From: Caulobacteraceae bacterium
Lineage (GTDB): Bacteria; Pseudomonadota; Alphaproteobacteria; Caulobacterales; Caulobacteraceae
Length of the DNA stretch: 64,000 nucleotides
Direction of reading: 5' to 3'
NCBI GenBank assembly: GCA_019748055.1
Contig: JAIEQC010000008.1
Location: 1-64,000, forward strand
Position 1 is the stretch's first letter; the number at the start of each line of letters is the position of its first letter. The notes below the pieces were generated by a model. The model was given only the letters and a program-made list of their open reading frames with translations. It searched no databases and was not told the DNA's origin. Of this stretch, positions 8,307-17,701 are shown in pieces. The translations under genes and the position numbers were made by a program.

Positions 8307-8528
8307 ATGAAGGCGATAGGACTTCTCGGCGCCGCAGCGCTGTTCGGTGTGGCGGGGTGCGCCTCCCATGACTTGAGGGCTGAGGCGTCGTCCCACTGCC
8401 AGGCCAACCTCTCCACCCGTGTGCTGGCGTCCGACTGCGACGCCACGACGTCACGGCCGAGCAGATCCATCGGCAAGATCCAGCAGCGAAACGCCGCAGT
8501 GGATGCCGCTCTACGCCAAGGCTCCTGA
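8307..8528 (+). CDS. Small putative lipoprotein
   Basis: 73 residues. The N-terminus MKAIGLLGAAALFGVAGCAS has a positively charged start, hydrophobic core and a good lipobox (GVAGC, lipidated Cys18), so it should be a lipoprotein. The mature part is about 55 residues with two more Cys, Ser/Arg-rich, with no recognised domain. A ribosome-binding site (CTGGAGG) lies 8 bases ahead, and a strong terminator follows 50 bases after the stop. Function unknown. Confidence 0.72.
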   Translation: MKAIGLLGAAALFGVAGCASHDLRAEASSHCQANLSTRVLASDCDATTSRPSRSIGKIQQRNAAVDAALRQGS

Positions 8529-8570
8529 GATCATCGATCATCCAGGCCGCGCTGCCGGCCCGGCGTTGCT

Positions 8571-8608
8571 AAAAAAAGGCCCGGGAGTGATCCCGGGCCT
8601 TTTCCTTT
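8571..8608. terminator. Bidirectional rho-independent terminator
   Basis: Stem of nine base pairs (8578-8586 with 8591-8599) and loop GTGA, flanked by seven A on the left and TTTTCCTTT on the right. It ends the small lipoprotein gene on the plus strand and the permease gene on the minus strand. Confidence 0.9.
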
Positions 8609-8626
8609 GAAGACCGATTATGCGGC

Positions 8627-10285
8627 TCAGTCTTCCTTGACGTTGTCCACGTCGCCGCCCAGCGCCCGGTCGGGGGTAGACAGACGGGTTTCCTCGGTGA
8701 TGTCGATCCCCTTGGCCAGTTTGGAGTTCCAGAAGCCGTAGATGATGTAGATCACCGCGCCGACGGCGGCATAACCGCCGAGCAGCATGAGCGGCAGCGG
8801 ATTGTCCTCGGCCGCGTGCTGGAACATCGGGATCAGGTTCTGGCTGGCGAGGAACAGGCAGGCCAGGATCCCCAGAACGGCCGTGAAGATGCCGCCGGGC
8901 ACCTTGAACGGACGCGGCATTTCCGGGTGACGGATGCGCAGCATGATGACCGAGAAGCAGACGATGGCGAAGGCCGTCGCCGTGCCCAGTGACACCAGGT
9001 CCCCCAGGATCGAAATCGGCAGGAAGGCGGCCGCGATCGCGATCAGGATGCCGAGGACGATCGTGCCGATCCAGGGCGTGCGATACTTCGGGTGCACCAC
9101 GGCGAACGCCTTGGGCAGCAGGCCGTCACGCGCCATCGTGTAAAAGATGCGCGTCTGCCCGTAGCAGAGCACCAGCATGACCGAGGACAGGCCGGTGATG
9201 GCGCCGATCTTGATCAGGAAGCTGATCAGGTTCAGCGGCGAGCCGTCCGGCGTCATGATGCCGGTGTCGGCCCACTCAAGGCCCATGCGGTCGATGGCGA
9301 CTGCGATGGGCGCCGGTGAGGCCAGTTCCAGATAGGGCACGACGCCGGTCATGACCGCAGCGACCGCCATGTAGATGAGGGTGCAAACGAACAGGGCGCC
9401 CAGGATGCCGATCGGCACGTCCTTGGACGGGTTCTTCGCCTCAGCTGCTGCCGTCGAGACGGCTTCGAAGCCGACGTAGGCGAAGAAGATGATCGCCGCG
9501 CCGCGGAAGATGCCGCCGACGCCGAACTGGCCGGCGCCCTCGGCCGGCGGGATGAACGGCACCCAGTTCTCCGGATTGATGTAGGAGAAGCCCACGGCGA
9601 TGAACGTCAGCAGGACGATGATCTTGATGACCACGATGACGTTATTGATCGACGCCGATTCCGAAACGCCCAGGACCAGCAGGCCGCAGACGGCGGCGAT
9701 GCCGATGGCTCCGACCAGGTTGAAGGTGCCCGTCATGGGGAAGGTCGTCGCCCCGGCGTCCTGAACCAGCTGGACCAGAGGCGTGGCCCACTGAGGCCCT
9801 TCGCCGCCAGCGTACTGGATCGTCGGGAATATCTGCTGACTTATGCCGAAATCCGACAAGATCGACACGACGTAGCCGGACCAGCCGACCGCCACGGTCG
9901 AGGCCGCGACGCCGTATTCCAGAACAAGCAGCCAGCCCATGATCCAGGCGAAGACTTCGCCGAGCGTGCCGTAGGCATAGGTGTAAGCGGACCCGGACAC
10001 GGGCATGGTCGAAGCCAGCTCGGCGTAGCACAGACCCGCGAGGGCGCAGGCGATGCCGGCCACAACGAAGGACAGCATGATGGCCGGTCCGGCGTTGGCC
10101 GAGGCCACTTGACCAGTCAGAACGAAGATGCCGGCGCCAATGATGGCGCCGATGCCCAAGCTCATCAGGTTGATGGGGCCCAAGGTCCGCTTCAGCTCGC
10201 TCTTGGCGGCCTCTTTCTGGATCTGAGCGATGGATTTCTTGAGGAACAGACGGTTCCCCTTTGGCCGAAGGCCTTCTGCGGACAT
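8627..10285 (-). CDS. APC-superfamily amino acid permease
   Basis: 552 residues, with about 12 or more hydrophobic segments. The first membrane region has the APC signature LGIGAIIGAGIFVLTG, followed by CYAELASTMPVSGSAYTYAY (the conserved helix 3 motif) and VGFEAVSTAAAEAKNP (helix 6). This is the cationic/general amino acid transporter branch (YfnA/CAT type), an inner-membrane proton symporter or exchanger; the substrate cannot be read from sequence. The C-terminus is charged and acidic. A GANTC site (10287-10291) lies just before the start. Initiation could also be slightly downstream, as the first 12 residues are not family-like. Confidence 0.9.
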   Translation of the reverse strand: MSAEGLRPKGNRLFLKKSIAQIQKEAAKSELKRTLGPINLMSLGIGAIIGAGIFVLTGQVASANAGPAIMLSFVVAGIACALAGLCYAELASTMPVSGSAYTYAYGTLGEVFAWIMGWLLVLEYGVAASTVAVGWSGYVVSILSDFGISQQIFPTIQYAGGEGPQWATPLVQLVQDAGATTFPMTGTFNLVGAIGIAAVCGLLVLGVSESASINNVIVVIKIIVLLTFIAVGFSYINPENWVPFIPPAEGAGQFGVGGIFRGAAIIFFAYVGFEAVSTAAAEAKNPSKDVPIGILGALFVCTLIYMAVAAVMTGVVPYLELASPAPIAVAIDRMGLEWADTGIMTPDGSPLNLISFLIKIGAITGLSSVMLVLCYGQTRIFYTMARDGLLPKAFAVVHPKYRTPWIGTIVLGILIAIAAAFLPISILGDLVSLGTATAFAIVCFSVIMLRIRHPEMPRPFKVPGGIFTAVLGILACLFLASQNLIPMFQHAAEDNPLPLMLLGGYAAVGAVIYIIYGFWNSKLAKGIDITEETRLSTPDRALGGDVDNVKED

Positions 10286-10458
10286 TGAGTCGCGCCCCCT
10301 TTTACGCGGCCGGACCCCTCTCCCGGGCGGCCTTCAACGCGCCGGACGCTAGCGGTCCCTTCCGCCGGGCGCAACGCGGTTTCCATTCGATGAACGCGCG
10401 ACGACGCTTTCGTGAACGGGTGTGGCTCCGATCCCGGACGCGGTCTAGGGAGCGGGGG

Positions 10459-12885
10459 ATGCGTCTGCCGATACATGATGCTCTGGACCCGCTTCTTGCC
10501 ACGCTTGAAGCCTCGAACGTCGCCGTGCTGGCGGCGCCGCCGGGCGCGGGCAAGACGACCGTCGTGCCGCTGGCGCTGCTCGACGCGCCGTGGCGCGGCG
10601 ACGGGCGAGTGTTGGTGCTGGAGCCGCGCCGGCTGGCCGCGCGCGCGGCGGCGGAGCGGATGGCCGCGACGCTGGGCGAGGCGCCCGGCGGACGCGTGGG
10701 CTATCGGACGCGTCTGCAGAGCCGGATCGGTCCGGACACGCGGATCGAGGTGATCACCGAGGGCGTGTTCACGCGCATGATCCTGGACGACCCCGGTCTG
10801 GACGGCGTGGCGGCAGTGCTGTTCGACGAGTTCCACGAGCGCAGTCTGGACGCCGACCTGGGGCTGGCGCTGGCGCGGGAGAGCCAGAAGCTGCTGCGGG
10901 ACGACCTGCGGCTGCTGGTCATGTCGGCGACGCTGGACGTGGTGGGCGTGTCGAAACTTCTGGGCGGGGCGCCGGTGATCGAGGCGCAGGGGCGGATGTT
11001 CCCGGTCGAAACCCGGCACGTGGGCCGCGATCCGCGAGAACGGTTCGAAGAGGCGATGGCGCGGGCGATCCGGACCGCCCTCGTCGAGGAGACGGGGTCG
11101 ATCCTAGCCTTTCTGCCCGGACAGGGCGAGATCCATCGCGTCGCGCGGCTGCTGGCCGAGCGGGTGCGCGATCCCGCGGTCGAGATCGCGCCGCTGTACG
11201 GCGCCATGGACAAGGCGGAGCAGGATCGGGCGATCCAGCCGGCGGCGCCCGGACTTCGCAAGGTCGTGCTGGCCACCTCGGTAGCGGAGACTAGCCTGAC
11301 CATCGAGGGGGTGCGCGTGGTCGTGGACGGGGGGCTGTCGCGCGTGCCGCGGTTCGATCCGGCGGGAGGGCTGACGCGGCTTGCGACGGTGCGGGTCAGC
11401 CGGTCCTCGGCGGAACAGAGGCGCGGGCGGGCGGGGCGGACGGAGCCGGGCGTGTGTCTGAGGCTGTGGGACGAGGAGCAGTCGCGCGGGCTGATCCCGC
11501 ATCAGCCGCCGGAGATCACCCAGGCCGACCTGACGGGTCTGGCGCTCGATCTGGCGCGGTGGGGCGCACGCGACGCCGGGGGGCTGGACCTGCTGGACCC
11601 GCCGCCGAAGGGGGCGTTCGCCGAGGCGCGGGCGGTGCTGACGCGGCTGGGCGCACTGGACGGCGGGGGCGGGCTGACGGCACATGGGCGGCGGCTGGCG
11701 GGCATTCCGCTGAGCCCCCGACTGGCGCACATGGTCGCCTTCGCCTCGGACGCCGGTGACGCGGCCACGGGGGCGCGGATCGCGGCCATCCTTTCGGAGC
11801 CGGGACTGGGGGGCGGTTCGACCGATCTGCGCGACCGGCTGCGGGAGGTCGACCGCGATCGGTCGCCGCGGGCGCGGGACGCGCTGAAGCTGGCGGACCG
11901 GTGGGCGCGGGCGGCGGGGAGCGGGGCCGGCGGCGCCGTGGAGGCGGGCCGTCTGGTGGCCGAGGCGTTTCCGGAACGGGTGGCGCGGGCGCGCGGCAAG
12001 GCGGGGGAGGCGCAGTTGGCGTCCGGGCGCGGCGTGCATCTGGACGCGACCGATCCGCTGGCGCGCGAGCCGTGGCTGGCGGTGGCGGACCTGACGGGCG
12101 GCGACGCCGGGGACCGCATCCGGCTGGCGGCGCCGGTCGACCCGGCCGACCTGGCGCATCGCGTTGAAGAGGAGGATCGGCTGGCGCGGACGGCGGGCGG
12201 ACGGCTGGAGCTGAGGCGGGTTCGACGGATCGGCGCGCTTGTCCTGGAAGAAACCGCGATCGGCGCCCCGGACCGCTCGCAGGTGACGGCGGCGCTGCGG
12301 GCGGAGGTGGAGCGGCGGGGTCTGAAGGACCTGCGTTGGGGCGAGCGGGCGTCGGCGCTGCGGGCGCGGCTGGCCTTTATGGCGGGGCTGGAGGAGGGCT
12401 GGCCCGACGTGTCGGACGACGGGCTGTTCGAGACTCGGGAAACCTGGCTGTGGCCCCTGCTGGACGCGGTTCAGGGGGTGGACGCGATCGCGGACGCGGC
12501 GCTGGAGCAGGGGCTGAGGTCGCTCGTGCCGTGGGATCGCCAGCGCGAACTGGACCGGCTGGCGCCTTCGCGGCTGGAGACGCCGCTGGGGTCGTCCGCG
12601 ATTGACTATGCCGCCGACGGCGGGCCGCGCGTGGACATCCGGGTGCAAGAACTGTTCGGGGTGACGGCGCATCCAACGGTCGGCGGAGGGCGCGTGCCGC
12701 TGACGCTGGCCCTGCTGTCGCCGGCGCGGCGGCCGGTGCAGGTGACGAAAGACCTGCCCGGCTTCTGGGCCGGGTCGTGGAGCGCGGTCCGGGCCGAGAT
12801 GCGGGGGCGCTATCCCAGGCATCCATGGCCGGAGGATCCGTCCAAGGCCGAGGCGACGACGCGGGCCAAGCCGCGCGGCACGTGA
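10459..12885 (+). CDS. hrpB: ATP-dependent helicase HrpB (DEAH/RHA family)
   Basis: 808 residues, near the usual HrpB length. Walker A APPGAGKTT is at 26-34, the DEAH-like box is DEFH at 123-126, motif III is MSATLD, and motif VI is QRRGRAGRTEPG. Beyond the two RecA domains lie the HA2/winged-helix region and a C-terminal HrpB domain ending LPGFWAGSW. HrpB is a 3'-5' RNA helicase-like ATPase of unclear cellular role. I chose ATG 10459 (MRLPIHDALDPLL) because the 66 in-frame codons upstream lie in the divergent promoter region and are Arg-rich non-family sequence. Confidence 0.93.
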   Translation: MRLPIHDALDPLLATLEASNVAVLAAPPGAGKTTVVPLALLDAPWRGDGRVLVLEPRRLAARAAAERMAATLGEAPGGRVGYRTRLQSRIGPDTRIEVITEGVFTRMILDDPGLDGVAAVLFDEFHERSLDADLGLALARESQKLLRDDLRLLVMSATLDVVGVSKLLGGAPVIEAQGRMFPVETRHVGRDPRERFEEAMARAIRTALVEETGSILAFLPGQGEIHRVARLLAERVRDPAVEIAPLYGAMDKAEQDRAIQPAAPGLRKVVLATSVAETSLTIEGVRVVVDGGLSRVPRFDPAGGLTRLATVRVSRSSAEQRRGRAGRTEPGVCLRLWDEEQSRGLIPHQPPEITQADLTGLALDLARWGARDAGGLDLLDPPPKGAFAEARAVLTRLGALDGGGGLTAHGRRLAGIPLSPRLAHMVAFASDAGDAATGARIAAILSEPGLGGGSTDLRDRLREVDRDRSPRARDALKLADRWARAAGSGAGGAVEAGRLVAEAFPERVARARGKAGEAQLASGRGVHLDATDPLAREPWLAVADLTGGDAGDRIRLAAPVDPADLAHRVEEEDRLARTAGGRLELRRVRRIGALVLEETAIGAPDRSQVTAALRAEVERRGLKDLRWGERASALRARLAFMAGLEEGWPDVSDDGLFETRETWLWPLLDAVQGVDAIADAALEQGLRSLVPWDRQRELDRLAPSRLETPLGSSAIDYAADGGPRVDIRVQELFGVTAHPTVGGGRVPLTLALLSPARRPVQVTKDLPGFWAGSWSAVRAEMRGRYPRHPWPEDPSKAEATTRAKPRGT

Positions 12886-12955
12886 CCGGGTCCTGCGACT
12901 CCGCGTCTCATCGCGGCGTGCGCCCGGCACGCGTTGAAGCGGCGCAGGAGGGCCG

Positions 12956-14497
12956 ATGACGCAAACGCTGAGATTGGTGCTGGGGGACCAGTTGTCGGAC
13001 GGGCTGTCGGCTCTGACCGATCTCGATCCGGCGCGCGACGTCGTCCTGATGGCCGAGGTGCGGGACGAGGCGACCTACGTCCGGCATCACAAGCAGAAGA
13101 TCGCCCTGGTCTTCGCCGCCATGCGCAAGTTCGCGGCGAGGCTGGAGGGGCGCGGGGTGCGGGTGCGGTACGTGCGGATCGACGACACAGGGAACGCGGG
13201 CTCGATCGCCGGCGAGCTGACGCGAGCGGTCGGGGCGCTGCGGCCCGAGCGCGTGGTCATGACCGAGTGCGGGGAATGGCGGCTCGCCGAGGCGTTGAAG
13301 GCCTGGGCCGGGGACGCGGGCGTGCCGGTCGAGGTGCGCGAGGACCGGCGCTTCATCTGTTCGCACGACCGCTTCCGGCGCTGGGCGGCGGACAAGAAAC
13401 AGCTGCGGATGGAGTTCTTCTATCGCGAGATGCGGCGCGAGACCGGCCTGCTGATGGACGGCGACGAGCCCGTGGGCGGGCGCTGGAACTTCGACGCGGA
13501 GAACCGGAAGAAGCTGCCGAAGGGCGTGACGCCGCCGGGACGGAAGCGGTTCCCCCCGGACGCCGTGACGCAAGAGGCCATGGCGGACGTGGCGCGGCTG
13601 TTCCCGGACCACTTCGGCACGCTGGACGCCTTCGACTGGCCGACGACGGCGGAGGAGGCGGAGGTCGCGCTGGACCACTTCATCCGCGACTGCCTGCCCG
13701 GGTTCGGGGACTGGCAGGACGCGATGAAGGACGGGGCGTCGTGGATGTGGCACTCGCTGACGTCCACCTCGATCAATCTGGGCCTGCTGGATCCGCTGGA
13801 GGTGTGCCGGCGGGCCGAGGCGGAATTCACGGCCGGTCGGGCGCCGCTGAACGCGGTGGAGGGCTTCGTCCGCCAGATCCTGGGATGGCGCGAGTTCGTG
13901 CGCGGCGTCTACTGGCTGAAGGTTCCGGAATATCGGGCGCGCAACTTCCTGGACGCGGACCGGGCCCTGCCGTGGTTCTACTGGTCGGGCGAGACGGACA
14001 TGGCCTGCGTCGCCGACGTGGTGGCTCGCACGCGCGACCACGCCTATGCCCATCACATCGAGCGGCTGATGGTGACCGGCAACCTGGCCATGCTGCTGGG
14101 CGTCCATCCCGACGAGGTCGACGACTGGTACATGGTCGTCTTCGCCGACGCCTATGAGTGGGTCGAGATGCCCAACACGCGCGGCATGGCGACGTTCGCC
14201 GACGGGGGGATCGTGGGGTCCAAGCCCTATGCCGCGTCCGGCGCCTACGTCGACCGCATGAGCGACTGGTGCGCGGGATGCCGCTACGACGTGAAGGCCA
14301 AGTCGGGGAAGGGGGCGTGCCCCTTCAACAGGCTGTACTGGGGTTTCCTGGAGCGGAATCGCAAACGCCTGCGCGACAACATCCGGCTGGCCATGCCTTA
14401 CCGCACGCTGGACGGCTGGAGCGCAGAGCGGAGGCGGGAGGTGGTGGTGGAGGCCGACGAATGCCGAACGGAGTTGGGAGCCGTCACCCGGACCTAA
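12956..14497 (+). CDS. Fe-S cluster (6-4)-type cryptochrome/photolyase (FeS-BCP, PhrB-like)
   Basis: 513 residues, matching the deoxyribodipyrimidine photolyase-related family typified by Agrobacterium PhrB. The four Fe-S cysteines are present at 351 (DMACVADV), 439 and 442 (WCAGCRY) and 455 (GACPFN), one residue off the PhrB numbering. The N-terminal Rossmann domain starts TQTLRLVLGDQLSD; FAD-binding motifs include GWREFVRGVYW, FYWSGET and MVTGNLAMLLG. It should repair UV (6-4) photoproducts with FAD and a ribolumazine antenna. It overlaps the convergent SpoU methyltransferase by 4 bases. A GACTC site lies 55 bases upstream. Confidence 0.92.
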   Translation: MTQTLRLVLGDQLSDGLSALTDLDPARDVVLMAEVRDEATYVRHHKQKIALVFAAMRKFAARLEGRGVRVRYVRIDDTGNAGSIAGELTRAVGALRPERVVMTECGEWRLAEALKAWAGDAGVPVEVREDRRFICSHDRFRRWAADKKQLRMEFFYREMRRETGLLMDGDEPVGGRWNFDAENRKKLPKGVTPPGRKRFPPDAVTQEAMADVARLFPDHFGTLDAFDWPTTAEEAEVALDHFIRDCLPGFGDWQDAMKDGASWMWHSLTSTSINLGLLDPLEVCRRAEAEFTAGRAPLNAVEGFVRQILGWREFVRGVYWLKVPEYRARNFLDADRALPWFYWSGETDMACVADVVARTRDHAYAHHIERLMVTGNLAMLLGVHPDEVDDWYMVVFADAYEWVEMPNTRGMATFADGGIVGSKPYAASGAYVDRMSDWCAGCRYDVKAKSGKGACPFNRLYWGFLERNRKRLRDNIRLAMPYRTLDGWSAERRREVVVEADECRTELGAVTRT

Positions 14498-15312
14498 AGC
14501 CCCTCCGTCGCTGCATAGATCATGATCCCGGTCGCCACCGACAGGTTCAGGCTGTCGGCGCGGCCGCGCATGGGAATCTTGACGTTGACGTCGCAGGCGG
14601 CGGCGAGGCGGTCGGTGAGGCCGGCCTGTTCGTTGCCCATCAGGATCAGGGCGGGTCGTGTCAGGGCGGCGGCGCGGTGGTCGACGGTCGCGTCGAGACG
14701 CGTGCCGACTACGGCCCCGGGCCAGCCGTCGCGCCAGGCCAGAAACTCCTCGACGGTGGCCTTCGAGATCGAGGCGGCGAAGATCGAGCCCATGGTCGCG
14801 CGCACGGCCTCGGTCGAGAAGGGATCGACGCAGTCGCCGATCAGGATCACCCCGCCGCACCCCGCCGCGTCGGCGGTGCGGATGATGGTGCCCAGGTTGC
14901 CGGGGTCGCGCACCTGCTCCAGGGCCACCCAGCACGGCGCGCTTTCCGGGTGGATGGAGGTGAGCGGCAGGTACTCCTGGTCGAAGACGGCCAGAACCGT
15001 CTGCGGGTTCTCGCGGCGGCTGATCTTTTCGAGGATGGCGTGGGTGACGATCACGACCTCGCCGCCTGCCTTGGCCGTTTCGGCGCGGGCGCGGTCCAGC
15101 AGCGGATGCGGACGGGCGTCCTGGCCGACCAGAAGCAGGCTCGGCGCGCGGCCGAGGTCGAGGGCTTCGCCGATGAACTTCAAGCCCTCGGCCAGGAAGC
15201 GCCCGGTCTGCTTCCGCTCCTTGCGTATGTGCAGGGCGCGGACGGCCTTGACCGTCTCATTGGTCAGGCTGGTGATGAGGCGGTAGGAGTCTTGGGCGCT
15301 CACGCCGTCCAC
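14494..15312 (-). CDS. TrmH/SpoU-family RNA 2'-O-methyltransferase
   Basis: 272 residues. The C-terminal SPOUT domain has all three motifs: RDPGNLGTIIRTADAAGC, ILMGNEQAGL and IPMRGRADSLNLSVATGIM. The N-terminal part (RLITSLTNETVKAVRALH) is the substrate-binding L30e-like domain. It methylates ribose on tRNA or 23S rRNA in the cytoplasm, with AdoMet bound in the trefoil knot; the target nucleotide is not evident. It overlaps the upstream methyltransferase gene by 13 bases on the same strand, so the two are probably co-transcribed, and it converges on the photolyase. Confidence 0.9.
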   Translation of the reverse strand: MDGVSAQDSYRLITSLTNETVKAVRALHIRKERKQTGRFLAEGLKFIGEALDLGRAPSLLLVGQDARPHPLLDRARAETAKAGGEVVIVTHAILEKISRRENPQTVLAVFDQEYLPLTSIHPESAPCWVALEQVRDPGNLGTIIRTADAAGCGGVILIGDCVDPFSTEAVRATMGSIFAASISKATVEEFLAWRDGWPGAVVGTRLDATVDHRAAALTRPALILMGNEQAGLTDRLAAACDVNVKIPMRGRADSLNLSVATGIMIYAATEGL

Positions 15313-16190
15313 CGCGAGAAGAAGCTGAGGCCGATGGAGCGGCCGACGGGATTGGCCTCGCCCAGGGCCAGTTCGCCCCAGTCGACCGTGCCGGACTGGC
15401 CCTTCAGCGCGTCGGCGGTCAGGTGCGCCAGCGACAGGCCGGAGATGCGCGCCGCGTAGGCGTTGAGCAGAAGGAAGTCGGCGTCGTCGGCCAGCAGCTG
15501 GGCGCAGTCGGCCATCAGGCCGGGCAGGTCCTCGAACAGGCGCCAGACCTCGCCCGTCGGGCCGCGCCCATATTTGGGCGGGTCGAGGATGATGCCGTGA
15601 TACTTCGACCCACGCCGGACCTCGCGCGCTACGTATTTGCGGGCGTCGTCGACGATCCAGCGGACGGGGGCGTCGGACAGGCCGGAAAGCTCGGCGTTCT
15701 CGCGTGCCCAGGCGACGGACTTCTTGGAGGCGTCGACGTGGGTGACCTCCGCTCCCGCCGCGGCGCAGACAAGGCTGGCCACGCCCGTGTAGCCGAACAG
15801 GTTCAGGATGCGCGGCCTGCCTAGGGTGCGGACGCGCGCGTCCAGCCAGTCCCAGTTGGCGGCCTGCTCAGGGAAGACGGCCAGATGCCGGAAGGCGGTC
15901 AGGCGGGCGGTGAAGCTGACGTCGCGCCACGACATGACGAACGGGTCGATCGGCGTGCGCTTGAAGCGCCATCGGCCCTCGTCGTCCTCGCCCTGCGGGT
16001 CGAAGACGGCGTCGGCACGGTCGAAATGGGACGCGTCGCGCGGTGCCCAGAAGCACTGTGGCTCGGGCCGGACGACAGAGATGCGGCCGTACCGTTCGAG
16101 TTTGCGGCCGTCGCCGCAGTCCAGTAGGCCGAAGTCGTCCCACGGGCGGGTGATCAGCGTGGTGGGATCGGCGGCGAGCGCGGGCGTCAT
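15300..16190 (-). CDS. RlmI-like class I SAM-dependent methyltransferase
   Basis: 296 residues. Motif I is ILNLFGYTGVASLVCAAAGA, followed by the acidic HVDASKKSVAWARENAELSG, a DDARKYV motif and the catalytic-type IILDPPKYGRGP, as in the RlmI/RlmK (YccW) family that makes 5-methylcytosine in 23S rRNA. It lacks the N-terminal PUA domain of RlmI, so the substrate may differ. It sits in a three-gene minus-strand run: it overlaps the glycosyltransferase stop by 4 bases and the SpoU gene start by 13. Confidence 0.85.
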   Translation of the reverse strand: MTPALAADPTTLITRPWDDFGLLDCGDGRKLERYGRISVVRPEPQCFWAPRDASHFDRADAVFDPQGEDDEGRWRFKRTPIDPFVMSWRDVSFTARLTAFRHLAVFPEQAANWDWLDARVRTLGRPRILNLFGYTGVASLVCAAAGAEVTHVDASKKSVAWARENAELSGLSDAPVRWIVDDARKYVAREVRRGSKYHGIILDPPKYGRGPTGEVWRLFEDLPGLMADCAQLLADDADFLLLNAYAARISGLSLAHLTADALKGQSGTVDWGELALGEANPVGRSIGLSFFSRWTA

Positions 16191-17605
16191 GCCGTGCTGA
16201 TAGGCCCGTCAAGGTCGCCTGGTCCAGCTTCGGCAACGCAGTCGGGCTGGTGCCGGGTTTTGTCCCACAGAAACGGTTCGCTGATCAGCCGCCAAACCGC
16301 ATGACCGAAGGCAAGAGTGAGGATGGACCAGTAAGCGGGCGACTCCATCACTGCGCGAGGGCCGTAGCGAAGGCCGGCGCGGTGGGCCCCGATGCCGATG
16401 GTCAGCCAGGCCCCGAACATGCCCGACGTCAGAACCGCGAGCGAAGCGGGCGGCGTGGCAGGCGCCAGCCCCATGACCGCAGCGACCATCACCGATGCGG
16501 TGACCCATGCGACCGAGGGCGCGTGAGCGGCGGCCGCGGCAAGTGCCATCCCGAGAGTCATGATGAGACTGACGCCGCCTCGTACATCCAAACACCAAGG
16601 CCTGCGCGTATGGACGCCCCAGGTTTGCATGAACCCCTTCATCCACCGCACTCGCTGGGGCAGCCAATCCTGCAGGCCGCCTGGCGGAGACTCGATGGTC
16701 GGACGTGTGATCACGTCCATGCGCCATCCTTGCCGATGCAGTCGAAAGCCGAGGTCCGCATCTTCTGTCACGTTGTGGGCGTCCCAGCCCCCGATCGCAC
16801 GCAGGACGTCGGCCCTGAAGTGATTGCTCGTGCCTCCCAGTGGAAACGGCAATCCCAGACGCGCCAGACCTGGCAGCATGACCTCGAAAAGCGCCGCGTA
16901 CTCGAGAGCGAACTGCCGGTCGAACATGGGAGACCTTGTGGCCCCCACCCTCACGATCCGAAGCGGAGCCTGCAAGCAGGCCAGTCTTCCAGTGCCGTCT
17001 GAACGGAAGCGAGCGGCCGCCTCACGCAGTTGCAGTGGGTGGGGTCTATCCTCCGCGTCGTAGACGGTCACGAGATCTCCGTGGCAACGGGCGAAACCGT
17101 AGTTCAAGGCGCGTGGTTTGGTCGTCGGGCTCCCCGGCGGCACGATCAGAACATTGAGCCAAGGAGGCAAAGTCACCGCCTCGATCGCGTCCTTCGTCGC
17201 GCGATCATGGGCTTCGAGCAGAAGAAATCCCTCCAGCAGCTGTGCAGGGTAGTCGATCCGCGACAGCGCCGAGACGAGTTGAGGGACCACTTCAGCTTCG
17301 TCGTAGAGTGCGACTAGGATGGAGTATCGCGGCAGTCGTTTGGGTTCGGCGGCAGCTGGAGGTGGTCTGAGGCTGGCGACGACAAGCAAGACGCGCCATG
17401 CCCCGCTGAACCCAAAAGCCAGATGCGTGACGACCAGGACGGTCATCCCAACACGACCGGGCCAGAACGTGAGCCCCAGGCCGAGGATCAGGGTGGCGAC
17501 GACCAAACTGCCCCATTGAAACCAGGAAAGACCTCGCATGCGAGCGCTGTCGCGCCTCTCGAGCGCGAAGACATGCGGCAGGCGCTCCTCCCCATCGGCG
17601 CTCAA
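16187..17605 (-). CDS. Family 2 glycosyltransferase, integral membrane
   Basis: 472 residues. Two membrane segments lie near the N-terminus (about 29-67), then a GT-A domain (YSILVALYDE, VYDAEDRP as the metal-binding motif, GGTSNHFR, TEDADLGFRL and the QxxRW-type QRVRWMKG), then three or more membrane helices. This is the layout of processive or lipid-directed GT2 enzymes related to BcsA. One residue is unusual: LLEAHDRAT has His where relatives commonly have an acidic residue. Product unknown. Sampled rows are 62-65 percent GC against 68-80 percent nearby, so it may have been acquired. It precedes the RlmI-like gene with a 4-base overlap. Confidence 0.85.
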   Translation of the reverse strand: MSADGEERLPHVFALERRDSARMRGLSWFQWGSLVVATLILGLGLTFWPGRVGMTVLVVTHLAFGFSGAWRVLLVVASLRPPPAAAEPKRLPRYSILVALYDEAEVVPQLVSALSRIDYPAQLLEGFLLLEAHDRATKDAIEAVTLPPWLNVLIVPPGSPTTKPRALNYGFARCHGDLVTVYDAEDRPHPLQLREAAARFRSDGTGRLACLQAPLRIVRVGATRSPMFDRQFALEYAALFEVMLPGLARLGLPFPLGGTSNHFRADVLRAIGGWDAHNVTEDADLGFRLHRQGWRMDVITRPTIESPPGGLQDWLPQRVRWMKGFMQTWGVHTRRPWCLDVRGGVSLIMTLGMALAAAAAHAPSVAWVTASVMVAAVMGLAPATPPASLAVLTSGMFGAWLTIGIGAHRAGLRYGPRAVMESPAYWSILTLAFGHAVWRLISEPFLWDKTRHQPDCVAEAGPGDLDGPISTA

Positions 17606-17701
17606 CCCATGGTCCCCGTATGGCGTACTTGCACATCGATAGGCTGCGTGCGCTTCATCAGCAAGGCCGGTCGAGGTTGTCGGGTGAAGCCGAATGCCGC
17701 T

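Noticed and set aside
17606-17701. An operator search for the TetR regulator in front of its gene
   Set aside because: I could not see a convincing palindrome in the 96 bases.
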